A stretch of 64,000 nucleotides of DNA from Nitrospirota bacterium (GTDB taxonomy: Bacteria; Nitrospirota; Thermodesulfovibrionia; Thermodesulfovibrionales; Dissulfurispiraceae), in contig JBFMHE010000007.1 of NCBI GenBank assembly GCA_040752355.1, positions 1 through 64,000 of the forward strand, in the 5' to 3' direction. The number at the start of each line of letters is the position of its first letter. Positions within the stretch are counted from its first letter, which is position 1. Shown in pieces: positions 18,015 to 26,546 of the stretch. Below the pieces are notes generated by a model that made no database searches, had not been told where the DNA came from, and saw nothing but the letters and a program-made list of their open reading frames with translations. Made by a program: the position numbers and the translations under genes.

Positions 18015-18128
18015 GCAGGCGGCAAACGACAGGCCGTACCGGGAAAGGCATCCTGTAGACAATGCCTTCTCAGGTCGTTTTTTACCGATACTGCTTTCGG
18101 CAGAGCCTCCCGGGCAGATCGGAAGCTG

Positions 18129-18428
18129 CTAGGAGCCGATGATCTCTAATATCTTATGAGCCGGGACTAACTTCTTTTCTTCCTTTGCCACACGATCAAA
18201 AAAATCACAGTTTGCACAGTCTCTCATCTTACTGGCAAAAGTGCCTTGCACCGTACCGCCGCAATAGGTCCCGGTAATTGCCCAGCAGGCACGACCACCG
18301 TTGATGCCATCATTGACTCGGTGAGCCTTGAAACAGCCGACAGCGGGGCATTCACCATATTCCACTACCTTCTCTCCTCCGGGCTGGCGGCCGCACTTCT
18401 TCTCTTCCCAGCAGTTCTTCTTAGCCAT
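18129..18428 (-). CDS. Two-CW domain protein (longer paralogue)
   Basis: 99 residues from ATG at 18428. The N-terminus MAKKNCWEEKKCGRQPGG is one Cys-Trp unit and RACWAITGTYCGG, then DCANCDFF, forms the second Cys-rich unit, giving eight or more cysteines. This matches the small two-CW family of anaerobe/Nitrospirota genomes, presumed metal- or Fe-S-binding and cytoplasmic. It follows a shorter paralogue by 110 bases. No catalytic role can be named. Confidence 0.75.
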   Translation of the reverse strand: MAKKNCWEEKKCGRQPGGEKVVEYGECPAVGCFKAHRVNDGINGGRACWAITGTYCGGTVQGTFASKMRDCANCDFFDRVAKEEKKLVPAHKILEIIGS

Positions 18429-18538
18429 GACAACAATCCTTTCCCTGTACAAGTTTCTGCTAGCCGAAAACGTACTGCCTCTACGCCGAGCGTAATAGAT
18501 GCGTTTGAGCGATAACGTCTTTTCGGTCAGGATTTCAT

Positions 18539-18754
18539 CTACCCTTTCAAGTAATGCTCGCTCTTGTAGAACTCGCACTGCATGCAGTTGGCGAGCTTCA
18601 CCGCAAAGGTGCCCTGCACTTTCCCTCCGCAGAGAGTTCCGGCTACCCGGGCGCACCTCCTTCCGTTGTCGGGGTACGCCGGGCACGGCCCGAGCTCTTT
18701 CTCCTTTACCCCGCCCTGCTCTCTGCCGCACTTCTTGAATTCCCAGCAGTTCAT
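18539..18754 (-). CDS. Two-CW domain protein (shorter paralogue)
   Basis: 71 residues from ATG at 18754 with AGGAGGAGT upstream. MNCWEFKKCGREQGG and ARVAGTLCGGKVQGTFA followed by CMQCEFY give the same Cys/Trp pattern as the gene at 18129-18428. It is tandemly duplicated with that gene, apparently in one operon. Function unknown; a metal-binding or redox role is inferred from the cysteines and the neighbouring copper genes. Confidence 0.75.
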   Translation of the reverse strand: MNCWEFKKCGREQGGVKEKELGPCPAYPDNGRRCARVAGTLCGGKVQGTFAVKLANCMQCEFYKSEHYLKG

Positions 18755-18919
18755 CGGTCTACTCCTCCTTTTCGAAACAGTTCGCTGAAAACCGTGCACC
18801 TTATATAGCGGAACGTAATGGAAAGGGGATAGAGATCTGTCCCCCGTTACAAGCTGCTAAATAATTATATCGTGGCTATGCCGGACATCTTTAGAGTCTC
18901 CGACGAAATACCGCAGCAT

Positions 18920-19163
18920 GGAGTCGGGCGAGGCATAGCAGGTGAGCGGTATCAGCAGCCCGGGCGGGATCCCCCTCTCACTATGAAAGGGACGCCCGGA
19001 AAGCCGAAGGCTTTTCAGGGCGGTGGAGCGGGTCGGTACGACTCGATTCCGAGCTGGCCTCTCGGAGGACGGCTCGGATGCCGTCCCGAAGACGGGTCCC
19101 CCGAAGATCGTATGATCTCTGGGATAACAGTTGAGACGAACATACCATGCCTCGCCTGACTCC
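18920..19163 (+). ncRNA. Structured intergenic element, copy C (candidate RNA, expanded)
   Basis: The closing stem 18920-18942 with 19141-19163 keeps 20 of 23 pairs. Its ninth pair is G-C where copies A and B have A-U, a compensated change. The blocks AGCGGTATCAGCAGCCCG, GAGCGGGTCGGTACGACTC and GGACGGC/GCCGTCC are conserved with A or B. Extra hairpins (for example GGAAAGCC/GGCTTTTC) enlarge the interior to 244 bp. It lies upstream of the exported repeat protein gene, in the same sense, ending about 270 bp before its ATG. Confidence 0.55.
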
Positions 19164-19262
19164 CTCTCGTCATTTTGTTAAGTCTTCTTGGTCATCTCAC
19201 GTCTGAATAACAGATGCACTGTTTATTGTCGGCTGACAGGACGAAGCGCTCGCGTCGGCACC

Positions 19263-19306
19263 TTTATCGTGCCTTCACAAAATCTTCATAGAAGGTGTGG
19301 ATACTA
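19263..19306 (+). promoter_or_regulatory. Phased TTCA direct repeats and -10, repeat-protein copy 1
   Basis: TTCA at 19274 and 19285 (11 bp apart) with a weaker TTTA in phase at 19263, followed by ATACTA at 19301. The same arrangement lies upstream of the second gene copy. The spacing is that of OmpR/PhoB-family response-regulator half-sites, so CusR/CopR-type metal control is plausible. The regulator is not in the window. Confidence 0.5.
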
Positions 19307-19436
19307 GGTTCTGCATTCGCCGGAGCCTGGCGCTCCGGGACGGATGCAAACCGCTGCTGCAGAGCGAAGAGGAGACAGGCGCGTCTGCTGCAAGTAAACA
19401 GGAAATGAACCGAAGAGAGAAAGGAGAAAAGACGTT

Positions 19437-19835
19437 ATGAAGATCTCAGGCAGTTTAGTTGTTGGAGTCGCTATGGCTCTGTTGTTGGGCGTATCGCCGG
19501 TATTGGTGCAAGAGACGCATGCCGGCAGCTGGACAATCCGTGAGCAGATTCCTGCCGAATCACAGGAAGTGGAGATCGGCGGCGCAGCTTCCCGGACCTC
19601 CGTGCCTCAGCAGGACACGTATGCTGCGGATCGGGGTATCCGCCATCAGGTTCCCGCTGAATCGCAGAATGTGGATGCGGGCGGGACCCCCTTCAGCACA
19701 TCCGCGGTGAAGAGGGAAAGAGCGCATACCGGGTGGACTATCCGGCACCAGATCCCTGCTGAGTCGCAGGAAGTCGATGCAGGCGGCGCAGCCCCCTGGA
19801 CATCCGTCGCCAAAGGCGGAGCAGAGAAAGAATAG
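19437..19835 (+). CDS. Exported three-repeat protein (PAESQ repeat), copy 1
   Basis: 132 residues with a Sec signal peptide about 1-29 (cleavage near THA-GS). The mature part is three imperfect ~35-residue repeats, each built on (W/G)(T)IR(E/H)Q(I/V)PAESQ(E/N)V followed by (D/E)xGG and a Thr/Ser-rich turn. A clear AAAGGAGAAAAGACGTT ribosome site precedes ATG. No cysteines and few metal ligands. I do not recognise the family. The gene converges on a copper ATPase, and its twin lies beside pcoA, so an envelope role in copper stress is inferred. Confidence 0.75.
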   Translation: MKISGSLVVGVAMALLLGVSPVLVQETHAGSWTIREQIPAESQEVEIGGAASRTSVPQQDTYAADRGIRHQVPAESQNVDAGGTPFSTSAVKRERAHTGWTIRHQIPAESQEVDAGGAAPWTSVAKGGAEKE

Positions 19836-19937
19836 CAGGCGTCCTCTCACAGCGAAGGCATGGACGGATGATAAAGGGCATCCGTCTCATGCCTTCGCTG
19901 CACGCACCACGGTGGCGCCATGCGGAGAACGGTTCGG
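19462..19937. repeat. 476-bp perfect duplication, copy 1
   Basis: Base-for-base identical, as read, to 29618-30093. It covers nearly all of the repeat-protein gene from codon 9, the stop, and the downstream hairpin. Sequences upstream are only partly similar and those downstream unrelated, so the identity looks like recent gene conversion or copying. Confidence 0.93.
19851..19899 (+). terminator. Long hairpin after repeat-protein gene, copy 1
   Basis: AGCGAAGGCATG-GACGGATG pairs with CATCCGTC-T-CATGCCTTCGCT around an eight-base loop: 20 pairs with one bulge. It starts 16 bases after the stop codon. There is no U-tract, so it may be a 3' stabiliser or an atypical terminator. It is included in the duplicated segment. 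Confidence 0.6.
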
Positions 19938-20154
19938 TCCGCAATGCCCGGTAATGTTTCTTATCTCCGAATTATATGTCTTTGAAGGGGATAGCAAACG
20001 TACTACATACAAAACACGTCGCCTTCAATCCTGCAAGCACAATGTTTCGCGTTTTCAATCACCTGCTTTCCCTCTCACTGCGGGTTCTCTGTTTAATGCG
20101 TTTGCCCCGGGGAAAAGAGAGCTTCGCAGAGAGTTCCAAGAGAGTGCCCGGACC
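19900..20154. other. Spacer between convergent genes
   Basis: Together with the hairpin before it, this is a gene-free stretch of about 320 bases between the repeat-protein gene and the end of the copper ATPase. Past the end of the duplication I see no gene, repeat or convincing signal. Confidence 0.5.
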
Positions 20155-22524
20155 TTACCCTTTGACACGCCGCAGACCGGGCAGGCGCGCCCACTTCAGC
20201 AGCAGCGCATTGATCGCAACGAGCAGCGAGCTGCCGGACATCGAGAGCGCAGCGATCCAGGGTCTCAGCAGCAGCCCGAACGCCGGGTAGAACACCCCGG
20301 CGGCAATCGGGAAGGCGATGATATTGTACCCGGCGGCCCACCACAGGTTCTGTCTCATTTTCCTCACGGTGGCCCTGCTGAGGGCGATTGCGCCGAGCAC
20401 ATCGAAGGGATCGCTCTTCATCAGCACCAGGTCCGCCGTCTCCATCGCCACATCGGTGCCTGCGCCGATGGCGATGCCGACATCGGCCTGCGCGAGCGCC
20501 GGCGCGTCGTTAATTCCGTCGCCCACCATAGCGACAAGCTTTCCCTGCCCCTGGAGCTCCTTGACCTTGTCCGCCTTGTGGCCGGGCAATACCTCGGCAA
20601 AGACGGTCTGGATACCCAACTCGGCCGCAATGCGTTCAGCCGTAGCCCGGTTGTCTCCGGTCAGCATCGCCACCTGAACACCCAACCTGCGCAACTCCGT
20701 AACGGTCTCCTTCGATGCGGGCCGGAGGGCGTCCGCAATAGCGATAATACCCGCCGACTTTTCGTCGACCGCAGCGTACACTACCGTCCGTCCGGCTCCC
20801 TCCAGGCCCGCCGCCCGCTCGCCTAAGCCGTCCAGTGCGATATTGCTATCGCGCATGAGCTTGCGGTTGCCGACGAGCACTGTCCGGCCGTTCACCGTAG
20901 CCCGCAGGCCGTGGCCGGGAACGGCCTCGAACCCGGTTGCCGCTGAAAGTTCGATATTCAGTTCCTTTGCATGCTCGACAACAGCTTGAGCCAGAGGGTG
21001 CTCGCTCGATTGTTCGGCTGAGGCAACCAGCTGCAGCAACTCGGCTTCTGAAAGGGGATTACCGGCTGCCGCCACCTCCACCACCCGGGGTTCGCCGACC
21101 GTAAGGGTGCCGGTCTTATCGAAAATGACCGCCTGCACCTTGGACGCCTGCTCGAGCGCGGTTGCATTTTTGAAAAGGATGCCGTTCAGGGCGCCGAGCC
21201 CGGTGCCCACCATGACCGCTGTCGGGGTGGCAAGCCCCAATGCGTCCGGACAGGCGATGATGACAACGGTTATGGCGAGGGTCAGGGCAAAGATAAGGCC
21301 GGCTCCGGCAACCCAGTACCACCCGGCAAAAGTAGCCAATCCGAATACTACCGCTGCCGCTACCAGCCATTGTGCGGCCCTGTCGGCCAGCCGTTGCGCC
21401 GGCGCTTTTGAATTCTGCGCTATCTGCACGAGCTTGACGATCTGGGCAAGGGCCGTATCCGCTCCCACCTTCGTGGCGCGAAAGCGGAAGGCGCCCGTTT
21501 TGTTCAGGGTTGCTCCGGTGACGACGTCGCCCGTCCTCTTCCTGACCGGCAGGCTCTCGCCGGTGATCATCGATTCGTCAACGCTGGATTCGCCCTCGAC
21601 CACGACCCCGTCGACGGGGACTTTATCGCCGGGACGGATCAGAACGATATCGTCCGCCAGGACTTCCGACGTAGGCACCTCGACCGGACGGTTATCGCGA
21701 ATGACGGTCGCTTTCGGCGGCGCAAGATCGAGCAGCGCCCGGATCGCGTCCGATGCCCCGGCGCGGGCGCGCATCTCCATCCAGTGGCCGAACAGGATAA
21801 ACGCCAGCAGCACTACCGCCGCCTCATAGAACATTTCGCTCTCGAACAGAAACGTCGCCCCGATGCTGAAGAGATAGCCTGCACCCACCGAAAGCGCTAC
21901 CAGCACCGACATGTCCAGGACACGGTTCTTGAGGGCGCGGTACGCACCGACGAAAAACATCTGCCCGCCCCAGAGCACTGCAGGCGTCGCCAGGACGAAC
22001 ATTATGATGTCTACGGGTATGTTGAACGGAACCGGCGGGTTGACGCCCAGCACCTCGGCGCCTATGGGGGAGTATACGGTGATGACAACCGCGAGCACAA
22101 ACGTAACCCAGAAGCGGCGGCGGACATCGCGCACCATCTCCTCTAAGCTCATGCCGCCGCCGTGGCCCATTTCGTGCGCCGTCTCCGCTGCCTCGCCGGA
22201 GACCGCCTTTTCCTCTCCGGGAGGAGCGTGGCCGAAATGCTCCCGTGCCAGCACCGGCGGACGATGCCCGACCGCGCCCTGATCCGGTGCGCAGACATGC
22301 CGCGGCAGCACCTCGCCCCGGCAATGATACCCGCACTGCCCGATAAGATCGCGAACGGCGCTTTCCGTAACGACGTCTTCATCGTACGCGACGGTGACGG
22401 TCTCGCTCATATAGCTCGCTTCGGCGCGATGCACGCCCGGCTGCCGGCGCAGAAAGGTTTCGAGCGCAGGGCCGGAGCTGCCCCGCAGCAGACCTCCGGC
22501 CTCAAAAACTTTCTCTTTCACCAT
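20155..22524 (-). CDS. Copper-type P1B ATPase with CPD motif and degenerate HMA domain
   Basis: Inner-membrane metal pump of 789 residues. An N-terminal HMA-like domain (about 1-70) has the fold pattern but lacks the CxxC, reading GGLLRGSSG instead. A His/Met linker ([13 protein letters not shown]) precedes the membrane core, then TGES. The translocation motif is CPD ([13 protein letters not shown], about 425) instead of CPC or [14 protein letters not shown] is near 469 and [15 protein letters not shown] near 668. Overall it is closest to Cu(I)/Ag(I) pumps. It starts 13 bases after the type II GAPDH gene, so it is probably in one operon with it. Confidence 0.9.
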   Translation of the reverse strand: MVKEKVFEAGGLLRGSSGPALETFLRRQPGVHRAEASYMSETVTVAYDEDVVTESAVRDLIGQCGYHCRGEVLPRHVCAPDQGAVGHRPPVLAREHFGHAPPGEEKAVSGEAAETAHEMGHGGGMSLEEMVRDVRRRFWVTFVLAVVITVYSPIGAEVLGVNPPVPFNIPVDIIMFVLATPAVLWGGQMFFVGAYRALKNRVLDMSVLVALSVGAGYLFSIGATFLFESEMFYEAAVVLLAFILFGHWMEMRARAGASDAIRALLDLAPPKATVIRDNRPVEVPTSEVLADDIVLIRPGDKVPVDGVVVEGESSVDESMITGESLPVRKRTGDVVTGATLNKTGAFRFRATKVGADTALAQIVKLVQIAQNSKAPAQRLADRAAQWLVAAAVVFGLATFAGWYWVAGAGLIFALTLAITVVIIACPDALGLATPTAVMVGTGLGALNGILFKNATALEQASKVQAVIFDKTGTLTVGEPRVVEVAAAGNPLSEAELLQLVASAEQSSEHPLAQAVVEHAKELNIELSAATGFEAVPGHGLRATVNGRTVLVGNRKLMRDSNIALDGLGERAAGLEGAGRTVVYAAVDEKSAGIIAIADALRPASKETVTELRRLGVQVAMLTGDNRATAERIAAELGIQTVFAEVLPGHKADKVKELQGQGKLVAMVGDGINDAPALAQADVGIAIGAGTDVAMETADLVLMKSDPFDVLGAIALSRATVRKMRQNLWWAAGYNIIAFPIAAGVFYPAFGLLLRPWIAALSMSGSSLLVAINALLLKWARLPGLRRVKG

Positions 22525-22537
22525 GCCTCCTCCTTAC

Positions 22538-23713
22538 CTATCGCCGCTGCGCCTCGGTCGGGACCGCCTCCGCCGGCTCCTCTCTTCCTTTGAATCCCTC
22601 TTCCATGAACTCCCGCTGCGCCGCCTGCAACGATTCGCCCATGGCTGCGTGAACAGCCTCTTCGGGAATAGTGCGGGGGAGGAAGCTCTTGACTATCCCC
22701 AGCGACCGATCGGTCTTCTCGACGGACGTTCTCCAGTCCGTTTCGATGCCGGTCATCGCCCGTATGGCGTCGATCGCCTCGGGAATGACGATCGCCTCGT
22801 TGTGGACCTGATAGGTGATATATACTTCCCGGTCGTCGGCGGCGAGCGCGTCGTCCCAGACCGCCACCTCCCACATATCGCCCCGCGGGCGCTTGAGGTC
22901 GCGCATCATCTCTATCACCGCATTGAGCGCTACCAACCCGTCGACTGCGCGGATGAAGGCGATGCGGGACGACTCCCAGAGGGAGTGACGCAGCTCGTCC
23001 AGGTGCACCCTGCGCGTAGTCTCCAGCATGAGATAATGAAGATGGCTCAGGTTGTACGGGCCAGCCCCGGCCATCGTGGTGATGTCGAGGTCGGGGATGA
23101 CCGTCCGGGCGTCGGGCCCCTGATGGCTGGGGACCTTTGTCTCCGGGATGGCGGTATTGATCATGCCGTTCTTGTGTGATTCCCAGGGGTCGGTCCCGCG
23201 CCGGAGGATGACGCCGCGCGCCCGCTTGACCAGGCCCTGCTTGTGCAGTGCATGGGTAACCCGGCAGATAGCCGTAGTGTTGCACGATACCACGCGTACG
23301 AAATCGCGATTGAGAGCGCCGTCGTAATTGACCTGCGCCACGAAGGAATAGCCCGCGAGCTCGTGCTTCTCTCCTCCCTGGAAGACGGCTTTCACCCCTG
23401 CCGCCGCGTAGCGCTCCTTATTGGCGGAGGCCACCTTCTTGGGTGTGCAATCGACGACAATATCCACCTGCTTCAGCAGGTCGTCTAACGTGCCGGCGAC
23501 GGGGATGCCGGCGTCTTCCATGACCGCCCGCTTCTCGGGCGCCGAGGCATAGACAGGATAGCCGCGCTCGACCGCCACCCTGATCCGGTAGTCGTATACC
23601 ACATCGGCGACCCCGGCGAGCTCCATATCGTCCTGCAGCGCCACTGCGTCGGCGACCCGCTTGCCGATGACCCCGTACCCGTTCACCGCCACGCGTACTT
23701 TAGTGCGTTCCAT
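22538..23713 (-). CDS. Type II (archaeal-type) glyceraldehyde-3-phosphate dehydrogenase
   Basis: 391 residues. Rossmann motif VNGYGVIGKRVADA at 9-22 and catalytic SCNTT with Cys near 143 are diagnostic of type II GAPDH, which is distinct from the usual bacterial GapA with SCTTN. HLHYLMLE and RRGTDPWESHKNG also fit. The family is usually about 340 residues, and here a C-terminal tail of about 45 residues is extra. It is encoded 13 bases upstream of a copper ATPase. Bacterial GapA can be a target of copper poisoning, so a metal-tolerant substitute is an attractive but unproven inference. Confidence 0.88.
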   Translation of the reverse strand: MERTKVRVAVNGYGVIGKRVADAVALQDDMELAGVADVVYDYRIRVAVERGYPVYASAPEKRAVMEDAGIPVAGTLDDLLKQVDIVVDCTPKKVASANKERYAAAGVKAVFQGGEKHELAGYSFVAQVNYDGALNRDFVRVVSCNTTAICRVTHALHKQGLVKRARGVILRRGTDPWESHKNGMINTAIPETKVPSHQGPDARTVIPDLDITTMAGAGPYNLSHLHYLMLETTRRVHLDELRHSLWESSRIAFIRAVDGLVALNAVIEMMRDLKRPRGDMWEVAVWDDALAADDREVYITYQVHNEAIVIPEAIDAIRAMTGIETDWRTSVEKTDRSLGIVKSFLPRTIPEEAVHAAMGESLQAAQREFMEEGFKGREEPAEAVPTEAQRR

Positions 23714-23813
23714 AGTCCCCTCCTTTCCAGCATATCGTGGGCTTCGTTCGCACCGGCTACGCCGCTGCCTGTTTTCGGTTCCCGACGGAACACGTGCCTC
23801 TCTTGGAGACCTG

Positions 23814-24033
23814 TTATCGTTTATAAGGCAATTCTAGCACTATTTCGGTCCCTCTTCCCGGCTGGCTGGTCACATGGAGTTTCCCCTGATGTCCCTCCAC
23901 TATCTTTTTGGCGATAGGCATGCCGAGGCCGGTGCCGGTACTCTTCTTGGTATAAAAGGGAACGAAGATATTCTCGAGCGCCTCGTCATCCATGCCGGCC
24001 CCTGGTCTTTAATTCTGATAGTCACTATAATAC
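23814..24033 (-). pseudogene. Histidine kinase C-terminal fragment (ATPase domain remnant)
   Basis: Conceptual translation, after restoring one base, gives DQGxGMDDEALENIFVPFYT, a KS-TGTGLGM G-box and AKKIVEGHQG: the F/G boxes of a HisKA-type ATPase domain. It closely matches the end of the intact kinase at 33377-34450 in bases as well as residues. GGGGACCGGC in the intact gene is GGGGCCGGC here (about 24000), a one-base deletion that breaks the frame. No dimerisation domain or sensor remains, so it is a decayed partial copy. Confidence 0.75.
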
Positions 24034-24063
24034 CCCCACTTTTTTGCGGTGTCTCCGCCTCGC

Positions 24064-25566
24064 TCACCCTCCCCCTATGCCGAAGAACGAAAGGAGCACC
24101 GTAAGGTACTGAACAAGCCAGAACACGGCCAGGCCGATGCCCCACACCATTCCCGATCGCGCCCATCCCTTCTTGTACTTTCTGACCGCGATGATCTTGC
24201 CGCCGTAAAGAACAAGCCCGAGCACGCCGTTGAGGGGATGGACCAGGAACCAGCCGAGATTGAGCGCCTTCGAGGGATTGCGGAGGGGGAAATGAAAGTA
24301 AACGCACATAGCGGAAACGAATACATAGCAGGCAAAAGTGATCCAGGCCGCATGCTTGTGAACGCTCAGCGCTCTTTTCATGTTTTGCGCAGGCAGCAGC
24401 CACTTCTTCAGAGAGGCGGCGGACAGCAGCGCTAAAGCGGCACTAATAACGCCGAATGATGCGAACAGCATCTGGAAGCGCATGATCCTGATATTCGACG
24501 AGACCTGTATCCGGTGCGCCCCCATACTGTGCCGGACGGCCCACTCCCTGCTTTCGTACACGTTGTGGCATCGCATGCAGGCGTACTCGACGCCCAGATA
24601 GCCGGGGTTCACTCTCCGCCCGTTCCGCACAACCGCGGGGAAGGGCGCCGCATGGTCGATGGTGAACAGATGGCTTTTGAGGTCGCCGCGAAACAGGGCC
24701 GGATTCCCCTCGGCAACCACGCCCGCAGGAGGCATATGGCAATCGATGCAGGTTATGCCCCTTTTGCCCTTGTAGCTCTCCTTGAAGCGTGCCGCTATCC
24801 CCTGATGACAGCTCTCGCAGGACTGCCGTACCGATTCTTTCGAGGGGAGGTGCGGGTTGTGGCACACAGTGCAGGAAAAACTCCGCATCGTGCTCTTCAA
24901 TAGCTGATTCGTTTCCGTGTACGGCGCTATAAAGACTCCCTGGACAGGGATGTCTCCCCGCGGCGAAAGGGCGTGGCACGTTGCGCAGCTGTTCCTGTCT
25001 ATCCTGATATCCGCCTTCAGAGCTGAACGTGCATGGAGAGCGCCCGGACCATGGCAGGCCTCGCACTGCACCCCCTCGAGCCTCCAGGTCCCGATAATGC
25101 CCTCACGCCCTTCGTGATGCCCTTCCGGCGAGAACCCGGTCGTGTGGCATCCGCCGCAGTCGTAGGGGACCTTCTGTCCGGGGAGATAATCGACCCACTT
25201 CCTGCTTTCGAGGTTGTACTGGTTCCCGCCGCTTCCGTGCGGGGTCGAGGTAACCAGGTAGCCGTTGCCGTCAAGGAACAGGGCTTTCCAGCGGAAGCCC
25301 CCTATGATATAGGAAATATCCTTCTTCGTGAGGCCGGGAGGGAGCGGGACCTCTTTGCCTTCCTTTGAGGACGGCTTGAGAAGGATTCTGGCGTGTCCAG
25401 AGGTCTTCCAGTCGTCATACACCTGCCGGTGGCAGGGGGCGCACTGCCCGGCGCCGACATAGGCGTTTTCCGGAGCTGCCGCACGGGTCTGAAGAGGGAA
25501 GAGAAACAACATCAGGCACAGAATAAAGGGGGACAACGCTGCACTGCGTTGGGTGAAGCGCTCCAT
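24064..25566 (-). CDS. Octaheme c-type cytochrome with C-terminal membrane domain
   Basis: 500 residues from ATG at 25566, next to a GGAGG ribosome site. Signal peptide about 1-31. Eight CxxCH haem sites follow: CAPCH, CGGCH, CEACH, CATCH, CTVCH, CESCH, CIDCH and CMRCH. After about residue 355 come four hydrophobic segments with histidines (SVHKHAAW, VYFHFP, LVHPLNG), suggesting a b-type membrane module for quinone-linked electron transfer. The substrate is unknown; it resembles no nitrite or hydroxylamine octaheme enzyme that I can name. Its leader is shared with the small cytochrome b-like gene at 17586-17921. Confidence 0.88.
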   Translation of the reverse strand: MERFTQRSAALSPFILCLMLFLFPLQTRAAAPENAYVGAGQCAPCHRQVYDDWKTSGHARILLKPSSKEGKEVPLPPGLTKKDISYIIGGFRWKALFLDGNGYLVTSTPHGSGGNQYNLESRKWVDYLPGQKVPYDCGGCHTTGFSPEGHHEGREGIIGTWRLEGVQCEACHGPGALHARSALKADIRIDRNSCATCHALSPRGDIPVQGVFIAPYTETNQLLKSTMRSFSCTVCHNPHLPSKESVRQSCESCHQGIAARFKESYKGKRGITCIDCHMPPAGVVAEGNPALFRGDLKSHLFTIDHAAPFPAVVRNGRRVNPGYLGVEYACMRCHNVYESREWAVRHSMGAHRIQVSSNIRIMRFQMLFASFGVISAALALLSAASLKKWLLPAQNMKRALSVHKHAAWITFACYVFVSAMCVYFHFPLRNPSKALNLGWFLVHPLNGVLGLVLYGGKIIAVRKYKKGWARSGMVWGIGLAVFWLVQYLTVLLSFFGIGGG

Positions 25567-25662
25567 CGGCAAGCCTCCTGGTGGCAGTGTGCTTACGTTC
25601 CACGGCAGAGAGCAGAAGCGATGATAAAATCCTATCAGGAAGCGGAGGGGAAATCCACCGCC
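25564..25662 (-). promoter_or_regulatory. Shared promoter/leader, copy 2
   Basis: Counterpart of 17919-18014, with the same blocks in the same order: GGTGGATTTCCCCTC, GCTTCCTGATAGGATT, TATCAT, TGCCGTGGAACG and the ribosome site CCAGGAGGC. Conservation across non-coding bases around unrelated coding starts points to duplicated regulatory DNA that places both genes under one control. Confidence 0.6.
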
Positions 25663-25742
25663 ACGACGACAGCCGGGGCAGCCCGCGCCGCCGGGAGCCT
25701 CCTGTCACGGATATCCTCTCATCAGGCAGTGCCCTGCCCGCA

Positions 25743-26192
25743 TTACCGGCGGCATAGCATCCTTCTCGTCAGCCAGAATGCCGCCGCCCCCGTAACGCTC
25801 AACTGGAGCAGCGGTGAAAGACCGATTCCGAACAGCGTGGGCATGAGCGGCGTGTAGCTCCAGGCTCCCAGCAGAAAGACTTTTCTATACTCGATGAGAA
25901 AGGCTATGGCAAGCCCGGCAATGAAAACGGCGGAGAGGTGCTTGCCTCCCATGCTGCATATCCAGAGCATATCCCGCCACAGCAGCATTACCATAAAGTA
26001 AATGCCCACGATAAGGGCTCCGTCAATAGCCGAAACATAGACGACCATCCGGACATACTTCACCGCCATGAAAGACGCGTGCCGCTCATAGAGGAAAGCG
26101 GCATGGAGTGATTCCCATACGAAGTTGAACACGTACGAGAACGCGAAAACCCACAGCAGAACCGCTCCGAGCGATGCGGCCCTGTCCCTCAC
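25743..26192 (-). CDS. Membrane protein of unknown function
   Basis: 149 residues with four membrane helices. Conserved-looking polar residues are FNFVWESLHAAFLY near 22-35 and IEYRKVFLLGAWSY near 99-112. No cofactor motif. It sits between the octaheme cytochrome and the pco genes on the same strand. Function cannot be assigned; a TATAAT box lies about 36 bases upstream. Confidence 0.7.
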   Translation of the reverse strand: MRDRAASLGAVLLWVFAFSYVFNFVWESLHAAFLYERHASFMAVKYVRMVVYVSAIDGALIVGIYFMVMLLWRDMLWICSMGGKHLSAVFIAGLAIAFLIEYRKVFLLGAWSYTPLMPTLFGIGLSPLLQLSVTGAAAFWLTRRMLCRR

Positions 26193-26546
26193 GGGCTCCC
26201 TTTTCCCAAGGATGCATTCATAGTGATATTATATTCCTTTTGTCTGTGGCACGATCCCCGTTCTCGTTTCCTCACGCTACTCTCTTTTGAACCTATACTC
26301 TTTTTATAGCAGAGAGCCGAGTAGACTGCCTGTCAGAACTTTCCACCATCACTCGTCCTGAATAGTCGACTGACAGCGCCTCAGGGAAAGACAACACCAT
26401 GGTGTAGAGAAACAGTGAGGTAACAGCTCCATGACCGGGCTCGGACCGCTCGACTTCGCTGTCAGGGGATGCCGCGTCTCAAGGGGAATAGCGATAAACA
26501 GGAAGGGAGGATAGCGTACACTTGCAAAGACGACACCAGAAAGTTT
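26193..26546. other. Intergenic stretch between pcoB and the membrane protein gene
   Basis: 354 bases without a supported gene. The part near 26228-26233 holds a minus-strand TATAAT candidate for the membrane protein gene. Otherwise I see no repeat or strong structure. Confidence 0.5.
26228..26233 (-). promoter_or_regulatory. TATAAT -10 candidate for the gene at 25743-26192
   Basis: Perfect TATAAT on the minus strand about 36 bases before the ATG; no strong -35 is visible at 17 bp. Confidence 0.4.

Larger units (their letters stand above)
18800..19436. other. Intergenic stretch holding element C and the repeat-protein promoter
   Basis: 637 bases without a credible gene. Contains structured element C and, from about 19207 to 19306, a segment similar to the region upstream of the second repeat-protein gene (AGATGC, TATTG, GGCTGACA, TTCA repeats, ATACTA). 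The only reading frame through element C looks accidental. Confidence 0.6.
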
